Positions 30,389-39,530 of a DNA stretch of 64,000 nt are shown in pieces. Both the position numbers and the translations under genes were made by a program. Each line of letters begins with the position of its first letter. The stretch's first letter is position 1. The notes below the pieces were generated by a model that saw only the letters and a program-made list of their open reading frames with translations, had not been told where the DNA came from and did not search any database. This stretch comes from Gammaproteobacteria bacterium. Its GTDB lineage: Bacteria; Pseudomonadota; Gammaproteobacteria; Pseudomonadales; Cellvibrionaceae. The stretch covers positions 372,001 through 436,000 of the forward strand of contig SEBV01000010.1 of assembly GCA_004172865.1 (NCBI GenBank), read 5' to 3'.

Positions 30389-31057
30389 TTATTGAATTGC
30401 ATTTACTTCAAGATAGTCTTTTGTACCGGGCGTAGATAATTCTACTTCCGCAGGGTTTTTATAGAGCCACCCCACACCATCTAAGGATTCCATGCTGTAA
30501 CTACCATCAGGTGTGGTGATAGTTGCAAAAATAGAGTGCTCACCGTAAGTCATAACGACTGGGTAATCAGTGCCGTAGCCATCCACATGACCAGACCAGG
30601 AATAATCACCGTTTGGATTGGTATTAACAGATTCGACATTAGCAATAATTTTTTGCCCGTTCAGCATTGGCAATAAAATTTGCTGGCCTGCGGCAGGAAG
30701 ATTTGCGGGATGCTGATCCAACTCGACGACTGCATAAGCAGAAATTCTTTCGTTTAATGGAATAGCGGGAACCGATGCTTTCACGCCACCCATTTGCCAG
30801 GAAGTTATCGCCGGTAATTTTGCGGCAACAGCAACTGTGGCTGTTTTTGTTTGAATAGGTGCGCTTATGTGATCGCGAACTTCGGTGGCATTCACTTGCA
30901 ATTCAACCTCGCGAGTCACGATTTTTTTTTCGCTGTTCGTCATGGAAACGGGTGCATTGATAGGTGGCAAGCTGATTAAAAAACTCACGGCAGCAGCCAT
31001 CGCCAGCGCAATAATGGCGACGATTTTTTGCGGGTTGGTAAGCTTATTAATTTTCAT
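30389..31057 (-). CDS. Secreted protein resembling the prodomain of M12-type metalloproteases
   Basis: 222 residues from the ATG at 31057. An N-terminal membrane or signal segment (about 8-28, KIVAIIALAMAAAVSFLI) is followed by a Val/Thr-rich region and a C-terminal part with NPNGDYSWSGHVDGYGTDY and ATITTPDGSYSMESLDG. In single-chain bacterial reprolysin-like proteases, sequence of this kind precedes the catalytic domain. Here it stands 152 bp upstream of the protease on the same strand, so it may be a separate inhibitor or chaperone. Assignment is inference; no catalytic residues are seen. Confidence 0.6.
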   Translation of the reverse strand: MKINKLTNPQKIVAIIALAMAAAVSFLISLPPINAPVSMTNSEKKIVTREVELQVNATEVRDHISAPIQTKTATVAVAAKLPAITSWQMGGVKASVPAIPLNERISAYAVVELDQHPANLPAAGQQILLPMLNGQKIIANVESVNTNPNGDYSWSGHVDGYGTDYPVVMTYGEHSIFATITTPDGSYSMESLDGVGWLYKNPAEVELSTPGTKDYLEVNAIQ

Positions 31058-31286
31058 GGTCACTAACTCAAAAGTTGGATCTCTTGGTACAAAAAATAGA
31101 TCAAGAATGTGAGCTACACGAGTTTTATTTCAGTATTTAAGAAGAAAATCTAAAGTTATGTAAATTTTACAAATTCGGTTCTAATGCGACGTCCATCACA
31201 CTTTCGCTGAGTGAGAAATTTCGAATCTTCTAGCCATTAAATTGACGAACATCGATAACCCAAACAACTTACAAAAGTTTTCGTCA

Positions 31287-31320
31287 TAAAAAAGGCAGCT
31301 CATGTTGAGCTGCCTTTTTA
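31287..31320. terminator. Bidirectional terminator after the GH2 gene
   Basis: An AAAAAAGGCAGCTCA/TGAGCTGCCTTTTT hairpin lies between the GH2 stop and the prodomain gene's upstream region; it acts mainly on the minus-strand GH2 transcript. The rest of 31058-31286 holds no gene that could be supported. Confidence 0.9.
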
Positions 31321-31356
31321 TTTTTCGTGCTTATACATGATGTGTTATGAAAACCG

Positions 31357-34152
31357 TTAAAAAGCTTTTACATCAGTTTTGGTAGATTTTAATCCCTCGC
31401 TTGAAGCCTCCAAAGTGATAGTGCCCTGCTTACTATTCGATTGAACTATCACCTGCGCCAATCCATTAAATACGCGACGCTCATAGCCTGCTGCAGGCGT
31501 AAGTGTTCGCACTGCAGCAGGACTTACTGTCGCAACGCTTTCGCGCATACCCCAATCATCAAAAGGCTGAGCGACAATATGCAATTTATTACCTGTTGCT
31601 AACAAAGATTTTTCAGTGACTTGTATTTCGATTGCCGATTTTTCGACAGCTGCATCCTTATAAAGCGTTTTGCCATTTAGCACGGCAGTTTGCGATTTGC
31701 CTAAAGCGCTCAACATTAAATAACCAACAGTACCTTTGGCAATTTCCGGGCGATCAAATGTGATATCGAATTCAACAAGCGCTGTTTTCTCAGACGCTTT
31801 AGGTGGCAGCCACTTCCCACTTATCGAATAGCCGGAGGTTGTTTCAACATTTGTATCTGCTTCGTGTGATGATGGGTGGCCGTTTCCTACGCCGATAATT
31901 TTTCCTGCGCCTTTAATCGTAAATTGAATATTATTATCTGCAACCGCCACCACACGACCTTTATTATCCTCAACACTGACGGTGAATACCGCAACTTCTT
32001 TGCCATCCGCCTGAATGGATTTTCTGTGCGGAACTAATTTAATCACTGCAGGTTTTTCCGTGGTTGCAACACGGGTTTCTTGTGTCAGTTTATTTTTACT
32101 AAAACCGCGTGCTAATAATTCTCCCGGTGCGTAGGCAACTTGCCAATTTAAATGACCATTAATTGGCATAACTTTTTTGCCGAGCGTTTTTCCATTTAAC
32201 AATAATTCAACTTCTTCGCTATTACTGTTCACGGTAACATCAATTATTTGGCCCTCACGCCCTTGCCAATTCCAATGCGGAAACACATGTAATACAGGTT
32301 CATTTGTCCACCAGGATTTCAAATAATAGTAACCATCTTTTGGAAAGCCGCAGGTATCCAAAATTCCAAACTGGGAGCCGATTGCAGGATATTCATAAGG
32401 CGTTGTCTCACCGCGATAATCAAAACCCGTCCAATAAAAAATACCGGCGAGATAAGGTCGCGCAGCGTAATGCTGCCAACCTAATTCGGCATTGCCACCT
32501 GAAGATCCATTTTCTTGCGGTGGCAAAAATGCTTTGGCTTTATCTTCAATATAAATTCCGCGTGTTTGTTGCGTGGTGGTTTCTTCGGTACCCAATAAGA
32601 TTTGCCATGGGTAATCTTTGTGTTGCTGATCCGTATTCGCTTGCTTGATGTAGTTAACGCCAGCGGCGCCAATCGTTGCAGAAATGCCGCCCCAACCGCC
32701 GCTAATCGCCGCGGTATTCATGCGCGACGGATCTAGTTTGCGCGCAAAATTTTGCATAGTCGTTGCGATACGTGCACCTTTAATATTGCCTTCAATGCCC
32801 CACTCTTCGTTACCTAGCGACCAGATAATAATGCTCGGGTGGTTGCGGTCGCGTTTAATCATGTGCTCAACGGCTTTTAAATGTAGATCGTTAATGCCCA
32901 TCAAACGATTTTCCTGAATCACCAAAATCCCCATGCGATCCGCCAAATCCAAAAGCGTCGGCGATGCAGGCGCGTGCGACGCACGATAAGCATTCATGCC
33001 GATATCTTTTAATTTTTGCAGGCGAAACTCCACCAGCGAATCTGGCAAGGCAACGCCAACTCCTGCGTGGTCTTCGTGGTTATTGGAGCCTTTTAATTTA
33101 ATGTGTTTGCCGTTGAGGAAAAATCCTTCGTTGGCATCGAAGCGAATCGTGCGAATACCGAAAGAGGTTTCGTAAGTGTCTAAAGTTTTTCCGGTTTGAT
33201 CCTCAAGGACGGTAATTAATTTATAAAGATAAGGATTTTCCAAGGTCCATAAAACAGGATTTTTAACAATCAAAGCATCGCTGGTTGTTATGGAATCACT
33301 TGACGCTAGCGCAGCTGTTTTTTCGCTAAGGCTTACAATTGCTTTTCCTTTTGCATCAATAATTTTTTGTATGCGATTTACGATTACGCCGGGTAATTTT
33401 TCAACAGCCGACTCTTCTTGTTGATTAATAATGGTCGTCGCAATATTAATAGTGGCTTGATCTTGCTGAACATCCGTAGTGATTGCCGTCCCAAATTGAT
33501 CGACATGTACGGGATTGGTTTTCAATAAATAAGCGTGGCGATAAATGCCTGCGCCTTCGTAATACCAACCTGCTTCCAGGGAAACATCGGCACGCACAAC
33601 GACCACATTATTTCCACCGTAATTTAAATAGGCAGACACGTCATAACTTTGGCTTACATTGCCATTCATTTCTTCGCCAACTAAAAATCCGTTAACAAAA
33701 ATTTTGGAATCGCGCTGAATACCGTCAAACTCAATACGTATACGACGGCCAAGATCACTTTGCGGAATTTCAAACTTATGGCGATACCAACCCACACTAT
33801 TTTGCGGAAAACGTGGGCCAACTGTTTTAGAACCGTGACTTGGACTGGCATTGCCATCGAAGGGCTGCTCAACCACCCAGTCGTGCGGAATATTCACGGC
33901 ACGCCAGGCGCGATCATCAAATGCAACGGCTGCAGGTCCATCGCCAAAACCGGTTTTGGCAAGATAAGAAAAATAGCCTGTACCGTGACCAAAATCTTTA
34001 GAGGGATCGGTCGCATGTCCCAGTGAAAACTTCCAATCGTTATCGATGGAAATACGTTCGCGACCATCGGCCAACACCAGTGAAGATGTAAACGTCAGGA
34101 ATAAAAATGCAAAAATAGATGATGCGCGTGCTAGCGCTTGATAAAAGTTCAT
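31357..34152 (-). CDS. Secreted GH2 glycosidase, beta-galactosidase type
   Basis: 931 residues with a signal peptide (about 1-28, ending SLVLA). Sugar-binding and immunoglobulin-like GH2 domains (about 33-335) lead to the TIM barrel (about 340-610). The barrel has the acid/base E449 in WSLGNEEWGIEG and a likely nucleophile Glu at 523/524 in LLGTEET. Downstream are a DUF4982-like domain (VELLLNGKTLGKKV) and a GH2-C5-like domain (VEDNKGRVVAVADNNIQF). This layout is typical of periplasmic or secreted beta-galactosidases of polysaccharide degraders; the substrate cannot be read from sequence. Terminators on both sides suggest a single-gene unit. Confidence 0.9.
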   Translation of the reverse strand: MNFYQALARASSIFAFLFLTFTSSLVLADGRERISIDNDWKFSLGHATDPSKDFGHGTGYFSYLAKTGFGDGPAAVAFDDRAWRAVNIPHDWVVEQPFDGNASPSHGSKTVGPRFPQNSVGWYRHKFEIPQSDLGRRIRIEFDGIQRDSKIFVNGFLVGEEMNGNVSQSYDVSAYLNYGGNNVVVVRADVSLEAGWYYEGAGIYRHAYLLKTNPVHVDQFGTAITTDVQQDQATINIATTIINQQEESAVEKLPGVIVNRIQKIIDAKGKAIVSLSEKTAALASSDSITTSDALIVKNPVLWTLENPYLYKLITVLEDQTGKTLDTYETSFGIRTIRFDANEGFFLNGKHIKLKGSNNHEDHAGVGVALPDSLVEFRLQKLKDIGMNAYRASHAPASPTLLDLADRMGILVIQENRLMGINDLHLKAVEHMIKRDRNHPSIIIWSLGNEEWGIEGNIKGARIATTMQNFARKLDPSRMNTAAISGGWGGISATIGAAGVNYIKQANTDQQHKDYPWQILLGTEETTTQQTRGIYIEDKAKAFLPPQENGSSGGNAELGWQHYAARPYLAGIFYWTGFDYRGETTPYEYPAIGSQFGILDTCGFPKDGYYYLKSWWTNEPVLHVFPHWNWQGREGQIIDVTVNSNSEEVELLLNGKTLGKKVMPINGHLNWQVAYAPGELLARGFSKNKLTQETRVATTEKPAVIKLVPHRKSIQADGKEVAVFTVSVEDNKGRVVAVADNNIQFTIKGAGKIIGVGNGHPSSHEADTNVETTSGYSISGKWLPPKASEKTALVEFDITFDRPEIAKGTVGYLMLSALGKSQTAVLNGKTLYKDAAVEKSAIEIQVTEKSLLATGNKLHIVAQPFDDWGMRESVATVSPAAVRTLTPAAGYERRVFNGLAQVIVQSNSKQGTITLEASSEGLKSTKTDVKAF

Positions 34153-34334
34153 GGGTAGCTCTCAGCAATAGGCTTAATTTTATAATGTATGTGATGCGTG
34201 AGTTTTTCGACAGAATGCAAAAAATCGCATTAATCTGATCAGGCGAATAATAAACTGTCATCCATAACAAGCGAGCAACTTGTTAAATTTTTACACTTGA
34301 AGAATTCATTGCATAAAAGCAGAAATAACGGGCA

Positions 34335-34366
34335 TAAAAAAAGGCAGCCTTGCGAGCTGCCTTTTC
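34335..34366 (-). terminator. Intrinsic terminator after glyA
   Basis: On the minus strand AAAAGGCAGCTCGCAAGGCTGCC is followed by TTTTTTT; it sits just past the glyA stop. Its GGCAGC/GCTGCC stem resembles the hairpin at 31287. Confidence 0.9.
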
Positions 34367-34382
34367 TAGTATTGCGGGTTGG

Positions 34383-35648
34383 TTATTCAGCGTAAACCGG
34401 GAAATCTTTGCAAAGGCTTGCAACTTTGGTTTTAACACTTGCGATAACTTCATCAGCGTTGCCAGTTTCCAATGCATCAAAAATATCGCATATCCAGTTG
34501 GTCAATTGCACACTCTCAGCTTCTTTGAAACCGCGGGTAGTAATTGCTGGCGTTCCTACACGAATACCGGAGGTCACAAAGGGTGAACGTGGGTCGTTAG
34601 GCACGGCATTTTTGTTGACGGTAATGTGGGCTTTGCCTAAGGCTTCGTCTGCATCTTTACCGCTGTAGGATTTGCCGATCAAATCAACCAACATCAAATG
34701 GTTTTCAGTACCGCCAGAAACGATTTTGATTCCACGCTCAAGGAAGGTTTTCGCCATAGCTTTAGCATTGACCACAACTTGTTGTTGGTAGGCCTTGTAC
34801 TCAGGAGACATGGCTTCTTTAAAGCTAATCGCTTTTGCTGCAATAACGTGCATCAACGGGCCGCCTTGGCCACCTGGGAATACTGCAGAGTTTAGCTTTT
34901 TCTCAATCTCTTCATTGGCCTTAGCCAGAATCAAACCACCACGAGGGCCGCGTAAGGTTTTGTGTGTAGTGGTAGTAGTCACATCGGCAATTTGCACAGG
35001 GTTTGGGTACAAACCGGCGGCAACTAAACCAGCAACGTGCGCCATATCTACAAACAGATAAGCGCCAACTTTGTCCGCGATCTCGCGGAAACGCTGCCAA
35101 TCCACAACTTGTGAGTAAGCAGAAAAACCGGCCACGACAACTTTTGGTTTGTGCTCAAGCGCCAAACGCTCTACCTCGTCATAATCGATCAAACCCGTCG
35201 CTGGATTCAATCCGTATTGAATAGCGTTGTAATACTTGCCAGATGAACTCACTTTAGCACCGTGAGTCAAGTGACCACCGTGAGCCAAACTCATACCCAA
35301 AATGGTGTCGCCCGGAGCACACAATGCGGCGTAAACCGCTGAGTTAGCTTGTGAACCTGCATGTGGCTGTACGTTGGCGTAATCAGCTCCGAATAATTGC
35401 TTGGCACGTTCAATCGCCAAAGCTTCAGTAACGTCTACGTATTCACAACCACCGTAATAACGTTTACCTGGATAACCTTCAGCGTACTTGTTGGTCAACT
35501 TGGTGCCTTGCGCTGCAATCACCATTGGGCTGGTGTAGTTTTCAGAGGCGATCAATTCAATGTGATCTTCCTGACGTTGACTTTCGTTTTGGATCGAAGC
35601 CCAAATTTCAGGATCGAAAGAAGCGATTGTCTGGTTTTTATCAAACAT
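34383..35648 (-). CDS. glyA: Serine hydroxymethyltransferase
   Basis: 421 residues. The PLP lysine is in [26 protein letters not shown] and [11 protein letters not shown] are further family motifs. It converts serine and tetrahydrofolate to glycine and methylene-THF. In many relatives glyA is next to nrdR; here they are separated by the protease and GH2 genes, suggesting insertion or rearrangement between 28.7 and 34.3 kb. Confidence 0.97.
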   Translation of the reverse strand: MFDKNQTIASFDPEIWASIQNESQRQEDHIELIASENYTSPMVIAAQGTKLTNKYAEGYPGKRYYGGCEYVDVTEALAIERAKQLFGADYANVQPHAGSQANSAVYAALCAPGDTILGMSLAHGGHLTHGAKVSSSGKYYNAIQYGLNPATGLIDYDEVERLALEHKPKVVVAGFSAYSQVVDWQRFREIADKVGAYLFVDMAHVAGLVAAGLYPNPVQIADVTTTTTHKTLRGPRGGLILAKANEEIEKKLNSAVFPGGQGGPLMHVIAAKAISFKEAMSPEYKAYQQQVVVNAKAMAKTFLERGIKIVSGGTENHLMLVDLIGKSYSGKDADEALGKAHITVNKNAVPNDPRSPFVTSGIRVGTPAITTRGFKEAESVQLTNWICDIFDALETGNADEVIASVKTKVASLCKDFPVYAE

Positions 35649-35760
35649 AGAAAAGTCCTAAGCTGCGCAACGACCTTACGGAATTGCCGGATTAATGGGA
35701 AGGGGAAAATTTAGGCGGGTATTGTACATCAATCGCCCAAATTCCTGCCACGCAAAAAAC

Positions 35761-35788
35761 TCATGAGAAGCGAGAAATTGGCTCATGA
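35761..35788. promoter_or_regulatory. Inverted repeat upstream of glyA
   Basis: TCATGAG and CTCATGA form a perfect 7-bp inverted repeat whose centres are 21 bp apart, about two helical turns, 113 bp before glyA. This is the geometry of a dimeric regulator site; no regulator could be named. Confidence 0.35.
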
Positions 35789-36005
35789 TGGTGCTTTTAT
35801 AAGATGGCTTTAACGAGTCACAAAGTTTGGAGTTTGCAAACAGCTTGTTGACATATAAATATCATAAAAATAGTGGAAGCTTGTTCTACTGAATTTTGAG
35901 CGTAAAAATCCGAAATGTTAGCTATGAAAAATGATATATTACACGTCACCGAACTTTTAGACTGCATAGCCCAATTTTTCGGGATTTCAAGTGCAAAAAT
36001 GGGTT

Positions 36006-36023
36006 CCGTGCGCTGCCGCACGG
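36006..36023. repeat. GC-rich palindrome shared by both exopolysaccharide upstream regions
   Basis: CCGTGCG-CTGC-CGCACGG is a perfect 7-bp stem in an AT-rich setting. The 14-bp core GTGCGCTGCCGCAC recurs at 51720-51733, and the flanking ATAA(A/G)AA..TC is also similar. Confidence 0.6.
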
Positions 36024-36369
36024 ATAAAAATCCCAATTTTTTGTATAAAGTGCACGTGTTTTCGGCCTCTCCAAGAGGCTTGCACCAAAAGTAAGCTCCA
36101 CTGATTCAAAGTGTGTTTACAGGGATTAAACTGGTCGGTAAAAGTCAGACGTTGGTTTTAAAACTTGGAGCTGAATGCAATTCGACAAGGATTTAAAGGG
36201 AATGAAACAGTAGTGTATTTGAACATGATTTATCGCCTGGAACACATAGAACACGGGCCTCTGAACAAAATATCGGATACGATCTATTACTCTCTTAGCT
36301 TCCTTTTTTGTTACCTTTTTTCCCGTACTTAAGCTGTTTGGGCCTTAGTTTTGCATTAAAAACATTATG

Positions 36370-36394
36370 GGCGGACACCGTGTAAAGGTGCGCC
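36370..36394 (+). promoter_or_regulatory. Bulged hairpin just upstream of the first exopolysaccharide gene
   Basis: GGCG-ga-CACC pairs with GGTGCGCC around loop GTGTAAA, 24 bp before the start codon and immediately before the ribosome site GAAAGGA. It could affect translation of the operon's first gene. Confidence 0.4.
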
Positions 36395-36418
36395 TACAAC
36401 TTTGAAAGGATCGAATTA

Positions 36419-37219
36419 ATGAATTGTTTTAAAAGATTGAAATGGTGCGGGATCTTGTTGCTGTTAGTGACTGCCACCGCAAACGCTCAGTCCAACTATT
36501 CTATCGGCGCGGGTGATGAAGTACGGGTGACTGTTTACGGTCAACCAGAGCTTAGCACCGAGGCCCAAATTAACAATGATGGTACCGCTGAAATTCCGCT
36601 TATCGGCAGCTTTAAATTGGCGGGTCATTCAAGTGGGGATGCCGCAAAACTGATCGGCGATCGTTATCAAAGTGCCAACGTATTGAAAAATGCACAAGTT
36701 AACGTATTGGTAACCAAATACCGCAGCCAGGTAGTTTCCATTCTAGGAAAAGTAAATCGCCCTGGAAAATTAGTACTTGAAGGCTCAACCTCATTGACCC
36801 AAGCCATCGCATGGGCAGGTGGTGTCGCAGATACCGGAAGCGAACGCCTTATCCTCGTTCGCACTGATACAAATGGTCGCCAAGAACGCCGTGAATATGA
36901 CCTACAAAAATTACTGGGTCGCGAAGCCGATACTAATCCCGTTATTTGGTTGCAGGATGGCGATACTCTTTATATTCCTAACGCTGGTCGTTTTTACGTA
37001 AACGGTGAAGTTCGCAGCCCGAGTATGTATCCGCTTGATCGTCCACTTAACGTAATGCAAGCAATTGGTGTAGCAGGTGGTATTACCTCTCGCGCCAGTG
37101 AACGTTCGATTAAATTGTTCCGTAAGCAAACCGATGGTGTTGTTAAGGAAATTCGCGCAAAGCCTGAAGATCCAGTAATGGATGGCGATGTATTGGTTGT
37201 TCAGGAAAGTCTTTTCTAA
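36419..37219 (+). CDS. gumB: Outer-membrane polysaccharide export protein (GumB/EpsE type)
   Basis: 266 residues. A signal peptide (about 1-23, ending ATANA) is followed by the Poly_export domain (about 25-105, YSIGAGDEVRVTVYG) and two SLBB-like regions (about 108-165 and 190-255). It forms the periplasmic/outer-membrane channel for polymer export with the Wzz-like protein next door. No lipobox cysteine is visible, unlike E. coli Wza. It is first of a gap-free operon of ten genes. The gum name rests on the whole locus. Confidence 0.88.
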   Translation: MNCFKRLKWCGILLLLVTATANAQSNYSIGAGDEVRVTVYGQPELSTEAQINNDGTAEIPLIGSFKLAGHSSGDAAKLIGDRYQSANVLKNAQVNVLVTKYRSQVVSILGKVNRPGKLVLEGSTSLTQAIAWAGGVADTGSERLILVRTDTNGRQERREYDLQKLLGREADTNPVIWLQDGDTLYIPNAGRFYVNGEVRSPSMYPLDRPLNVMQAIGVAGGITSRASERSIKLFRKQTDGVVKEIRAKPEDPVMDGDVLVVQESLF

Positions 37220-37230
37220 AGGGTAAACTT

Positions 37231-38625
37231 ATGACGCTAGATAATCTTTTCCGCATATTTTTTGCTCGTTGGCGAACTATTGCCATCACTACCGGTATTG
37301 CAGTGGTCCTTGCGGCCATTGTTACTGCGATTTTGCCGAGAACTTACACGGCCACAACTGATTTGATTATCGATCTTAAAGATCAGGATCCTATTAGCGG
37401 TCAAGTGCAACAACCTCGTGCCCTAGCAAGTTATGTGGGCACTCAAGCCGTTATTATTCAAAGTCCGAATGTAGCTAGAAAAGTAATTGATGAGCTAAAA
37501 CTAACTGCGAATCCAATATTAGCAGAGCAACTTCATTTTAAAGATGATGAAGACAGTCGTAAGCGCGCTCTAATGGCGTTTCTTGACAATGGTTTAAGTG
37601 TAACTCCAGCACAAAACAGCACTGTTTTTAGTATAGCTTTCTCAGCTCGTGACCCTAACATCGCCGCCAACCTCGCCAATACCTTTGCTGAGGTTTACAT
37701 GAAAACCAATCTTGAATTGCGCATTGAACCTGCCAAGCAAATCAACCAATGGTATGACGAACAACTTGCCTCTTTGCGTGAGACGCTAATTGAGCAGCAA
37801 AATGCTTTGGCAAGCTATCAAGAAAAGCACGATATTATCGCAAGCTCTGATCGTCTTGACCTGGAGTCCAATCGCTTGGCTGAGCTATCTTCAATGTTGA
37901 TTGCAGCTCAAGGCGAACGCCTAAACAACACTTCACGCAATGATCAAATCAGCAACGGCATTAGAAGTGGTATTCCTGCGCAAGCGATGGAAAATCCGAT
38001 TGTGCAACGTTTAAGCGGTGAACTGGCGCAAGCACAGTCCAAACTCAGCGATACGGCATTGCGTGTTGGCGAAAACCACCCACAATACATCCAAGCATTG
38101 AGTGATGTAGAGTCGGTCAAATCTCAGCTGCAGCAAGCGGTAAGAGCAGTAAGTGGTAGCCTGAAATCGTCTCTTGAGCTTTCCCAATCTCGTGAGGAAC
38201 AATTATCAGCAGAACTTGCGGCTCAAAAAGAACGTGTACTTCAACTTAGCCGTACTCGTAACGAATTGAATTTGTTAAAGCAAGAAGTTGATAACGCGCA
38301 AACCACATATGATCAAGCACTCGGTCGCTCCACCAAAACCAAACTTGAAAGCCGGGTTGCGCAAACTGATATCGCTTTGTTGAATCCTGCCGAAGTTCCA
38401 AGCAGACCGTCTTCGCCTAAGACTTCAATGAATCTCGTGCTCGCTCTAATCGCTGGTTTCCTATTTGGTTCGGCATTAGCACTAGGTCAGGAATGGCTGG
38501 ATCGTCGCGTACGCAGTTCATACGATTTAGAACATGGTTTGGGTCTTCCAGTGCTAGCTTACCTGCCTGCCACCATTAGCATTAAGCCTTCTCGCAAAGG
38601 CTTAATTAAAGGAGCGCTTTCATGA
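37231..38625 (+). CDS. gumC: Chain-length determinant / polysaccharide co-polymerase (GumC/EpsF type)
   Basis: 464 residues. A Wzz-type N-terminus with membrane helix about 17-37 precedes a large periplasmic part with coiled-coil (about 165-355), then a Pro-rich motif PAEVPSRPSSPKTSMN and a second helix (about 390-410). A short cytoplasmic tail has no kinase domain. It sets polymer length and bridges to the outer-membrane exporter. Its stop overlaps the next start by four bases (ATGA). Confidence 0.9.
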   Translation: MTLDNLFRIFFARWRTIAITTGIAVVLAAIVTAILPRTYTATTDLIIDLKDQDPISGQVQQPRALASYVGTQAVIIQSPNVARKVIDELKLTANPILAEQLHFKDDEDSRKRALMAFLDNGLSVTPAQNSTVFSIAFSARDPNIAANLANTFAEVYMKTNLELRIEPAKQINQWYDEQLASLRETLIEQQNALASYQEKHDIIASSDRLDLESNRLAELSSMLIAAQGERLNNTSRNDQISNGIRSGIPAQAMENPIVQRLSGELAQAQSKLSDTALRVGENHPQYIQALSDVESVKSQLQQAVRAVSGSLKSSLELSQSREEQLSAELAAQKERVLQLSRTRNELNLLKQEVDNAQTTYDQALGRSTKTKLESRVAQTDIALLNPAEVPSRPSSPKTSMNLVLALIAGFLFGSALALGQEWLDRRVRSSYDLEHGLGLPVLAYLPATISIKPSRKGLIKGALS

Positions 38626-39497
38626 ACGACTTAGCCAAAACTTTCCCTCAACACCAAATAGTACAGAAACCTATGAACAAAATGGGCCGCATGCTGCTTG
38701 AAAGTGGAAAACTTAGCCTTGAAGATTTGAAGGCGATTATCAGCCATCAGGAACAACACGGATTACGCTTTGGTGATGCTGCTCAACAGCTGGGGCTAGT
38801 TACAGCTGAAGATATTAGTACTGCTTTAGCAGATCAGTTTTCTTATACCCGCACTCCTGACCGCAATAGTATTTTAGACAAGCGCTTGACTGCAGCTTTT
38901 CAACCAGATAGCGCGCAAGCTGAAGCACTGCGTAGTTTGCGAAGCGAATTACTGTTGCGCTACTTCAATCAAGGCGAAAACTTGAGCCTGGCGCTTATTG
39001 GTGCAGAAGACTCGGAGGGAATTGCACTAACGGCCGCCAATCTCGCTGTTGTGTTTTCACAGTTAGGCCTTCGTACTTTACTCATTGATAGCAATCTTCG
39101 TTCACCGCAATTGCACAAGTTGTTCGGTTTAAATGACCGCAGCCTTGGTCTATCCGACTTATTGGCAGGACGTGCATTTGCATCGCCTGTTGAAATTCAG
39201 GAGTTGCGCTCATTGTGGGTTATTCCCGCTGGAACAACGGCACCAAATCCACAGGAGCTCCTCACAGGAAAACTTTTCTCATCGCAAATGAGAGAATTGG
39301 CTTCTGGATATGATGTAACACTAATCTCCACCCCGCCCATGCGTGAAAACCGCGACGGTCAGCTTGTTGCAGTAGACACAGGCGCTGCGCTTTTGGTGGT
39401 TCAGGAACACAACTCCCGCTACAAAGATCTAGCAAGCATTTGCTCAGGATTGCGTGAATTAGGAGTCCGCTTGCTAGGGGCTGCGTTGAAGCAGTAA
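38622..39497 (+). CDS. EpsG-like BY-kinase-family protein with degenerate Walker motifs
   Basis: 291 residues. The N-terminus (about 20-73) resembles MshEN/GspE-N modules: GRMLLESGKLSLEDLKAII, then GDAAQQLGLVTAEDISTAL. The rest is a MinD/BY-kinase fold related to EpsG. Walker A' is kept (RTLLIDSNLRSP), but the Walker A region reads IGAEDSEGIALT, without GK(S/T) or the EGRS seen in EpsG proteins. The Walker B aspartate is serine (VTLISTPP), and no C-terminal tyrosine cluster is present. It probably cannot act as a kinase and may be a structural or ligand-sensing partner of the adjacent co-polymerase. Confidence 0.82.
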   Translation: MNDLAKTFPQHQIVQKPMNKMGRMLLESGKLSLEDLKAIISHQEQHGLRFGDAAQQLGLVTAEDISTALADQFSYTRTPDRNSILDKRLTAAFQPDSAQAEALRSLRSELLLRYFNQGENLSLALIGAEDSEGIALTAANLAVVFSQLGLRTLLIDSNLRSPQLHKLFGLNDRSLGLSDLLAGRAFASPVEIQELRSLWVIPAGTTAPNPQELLTGKLFSSQMRELASGYDVTLISTPPMRENRDGQLVAVDTGAALLVVQEHNSRYKDLASICSGLRELGVRLLGAALKQ

Positions 39498-39530
39498 TTA
39501 TGACGCAACATTTAATCGGAAGGATTGAGG

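Larger units (their letters stand above)
35649..36418. other. Long regulatory gap between glyA and the exopolysaccharide operon
   Basis: 770 bp between divergent genes with no supported coding sequence. It holds an inverted repeat on the glyA side, a perfect GC-rich palindrome at 36006, a GCCTCT/AGAGGC hairpin at 36065-36079, and a bulged hairpin at 36370 just before the first exopolysaccharide gene. TATATT near 35935 may belong to a plus-strand promoter; if so, the operon would have a ~470-nt structured leader. Confidence 0.5.

Noticed and set aside
28700-34330. Genomic island carrying the protease and GH2 genes
   Set aside because: No integrase, tRNA target, direct repeats or marked base-composition shift was seen; a simple rearrangement between nrdR and glyA explains the position.
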